Both the position numbers and the translations under genes were made by a program. A stretch of DNA of 15,382 bases. Origin: Ramicandelaber brevisporus. Taxonomy: Eukaryota > Kickxellomycota > Ramicandelaberales > Ramicandelaberaceae. Below the pieces are notes generated by a model. It was given only the letters and a program-made list of their open reading frames with translations. It ran no database searches and was not told where the DNA came from. This document shows positions 15,099 to 15,382 of this stretch, piece by piece; positions within the stretch are counted from its first letter, which is position 1, and every line of letters begins with the position of its first letter. Location of the stretch: assembly GCA_025201865.1 (NCBI GenBank), contig MU602955.1, forward strand, positions 1 through 15,382. Direction: 5' to 3'.

Positions 15099-15382
15099 CC
15101 AGCCGAGAGCTCGGAAAGGAGAAAAGATATAAAATTATCTCTGTTATCTGAGTTGATTGGTAGCAAGTGGTACACAGGCTGGAAAGGTGTTACTCGCATC
15201 GTAAAAGAGTGGAGCGCGGTCCCAAAAACACAGTGGAGTGACCCTTACTTACGCCTCGGAAAGAACTCTGGGGACGTCGTTGTTGGGGGCTTGTACATTA
15301 TACTAGTGAGAGCAGTCCACACTACAAGCGCTTGTTGCAGCTGTCCAGATTTGCAAAGTGAAGTAAATCATATCTTATAATG

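Larger units (their letters stand above)
14715..15382. other. right-end region without a supported gene
   Basis: Upstream of the gene at 14714 this region contains an 11-base tandem repeat (14959-14988), TATA-like tracts at 15083-15098 and 15127-15136, a hairpin CCGAG-AG-CTCGG at 15103-15114 and a 12-base palindrome at 15324-15335. Plus-strand bases 15153-15380 are open in one frame, but the encoded peptide has no domain-like pattern. It is probably promoter sequence for the gene at 14714, plus the 5' region of something beyond the window. Confidence 0.5.

Noticed and set aside
15153-15380. Plus-strand open frame of 75 codons at the right end
   Set aside because: No conserved motif, membrane or signal pattern; length is within chance expectation.
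1-15382. CRISPR arrays, insertion sequences, integrases or phage genes
   Set aside because: No regularly spaced repeats, terminal inverted repeats with a transposase, or prokaryotic-type gene clusters are present.

Overview
The window looks like nuclear DNA from a fungus, probably an early-diverging and intron-poor lineage; the exact taxon cannot be read from the sequence. The genes are compact, mostly single-exon ORFs starting at ATG with A or G at -3. The encoded proteins are eukaryotic in type: an LCB3-type sphingoid-base phosphate phosphatase, a PX-domain protein, and a Sld3/Treslin-type replication-origin-firing factor. They carry many Gln, Thr, Ala-Thr and Ser runs. No bacterial operon signals, CRISPR array, integrase, transposase or tRNA was found.

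Layout. (1) Positions 1-1119 hold no secure protein gene. Positions about 196-519 form a dense series of hairpins (candidate structured RNA), ending at a T-run and possibly lying inside an intron (GTATGT at 85, TATTAAC at 702, TTTTTCAG at 761-768). A possible 41-codon reading frame follows at 788-913. (2) Four plus-strand genes follow: sphingosine-1-phosphate phosphatase-like (1120-2835), a two-membrane-segment protein ending in a PPPY motif (3568-4317), a C-terminal PX-domain protein (4577-6325) and a 1397-residue Treslin/Sld3-like protein (6393-10586). (3) Three minus-strand genes follow: a two-membrane-segment coiled-coil protein (10680-11318), a class A flavoprotein aromatic hydroxylase-like enzyme (11747-13624) and a Gly/Tyr-rich membrane protein split between two frames (14033-14714). 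(4) Positions 14715-15382 hold no supported gene, only TATA-like tracts, a short tandem repeat and a palindrome.

The genes do not form an obvious pathway. Themes that recur are membrane lipids and membranes (phosphatase, PX protein, three small membrane proteins), replication control (Treslin/Sld3-like) and oxidative metabolism of aromatic compounds (FAD monooxygenase). The plus- and minus-strand blocks meet tail to tail around 10587-10679.

Most interesting points: the unidentified structured RNA domain at the left end; a fungal Sld3-type protein that also seems to carry a Treslin-like N-terminal region and two near-identical W-x-V-T-x-T-P-R-R-R-x-V motifs in a tail full of cyclin-dependent-kinase-type sites; and a repeated leader layout (pyrimidine-rich tract, then CA-rich stretch, then ATG) on the sense strand of most genes.
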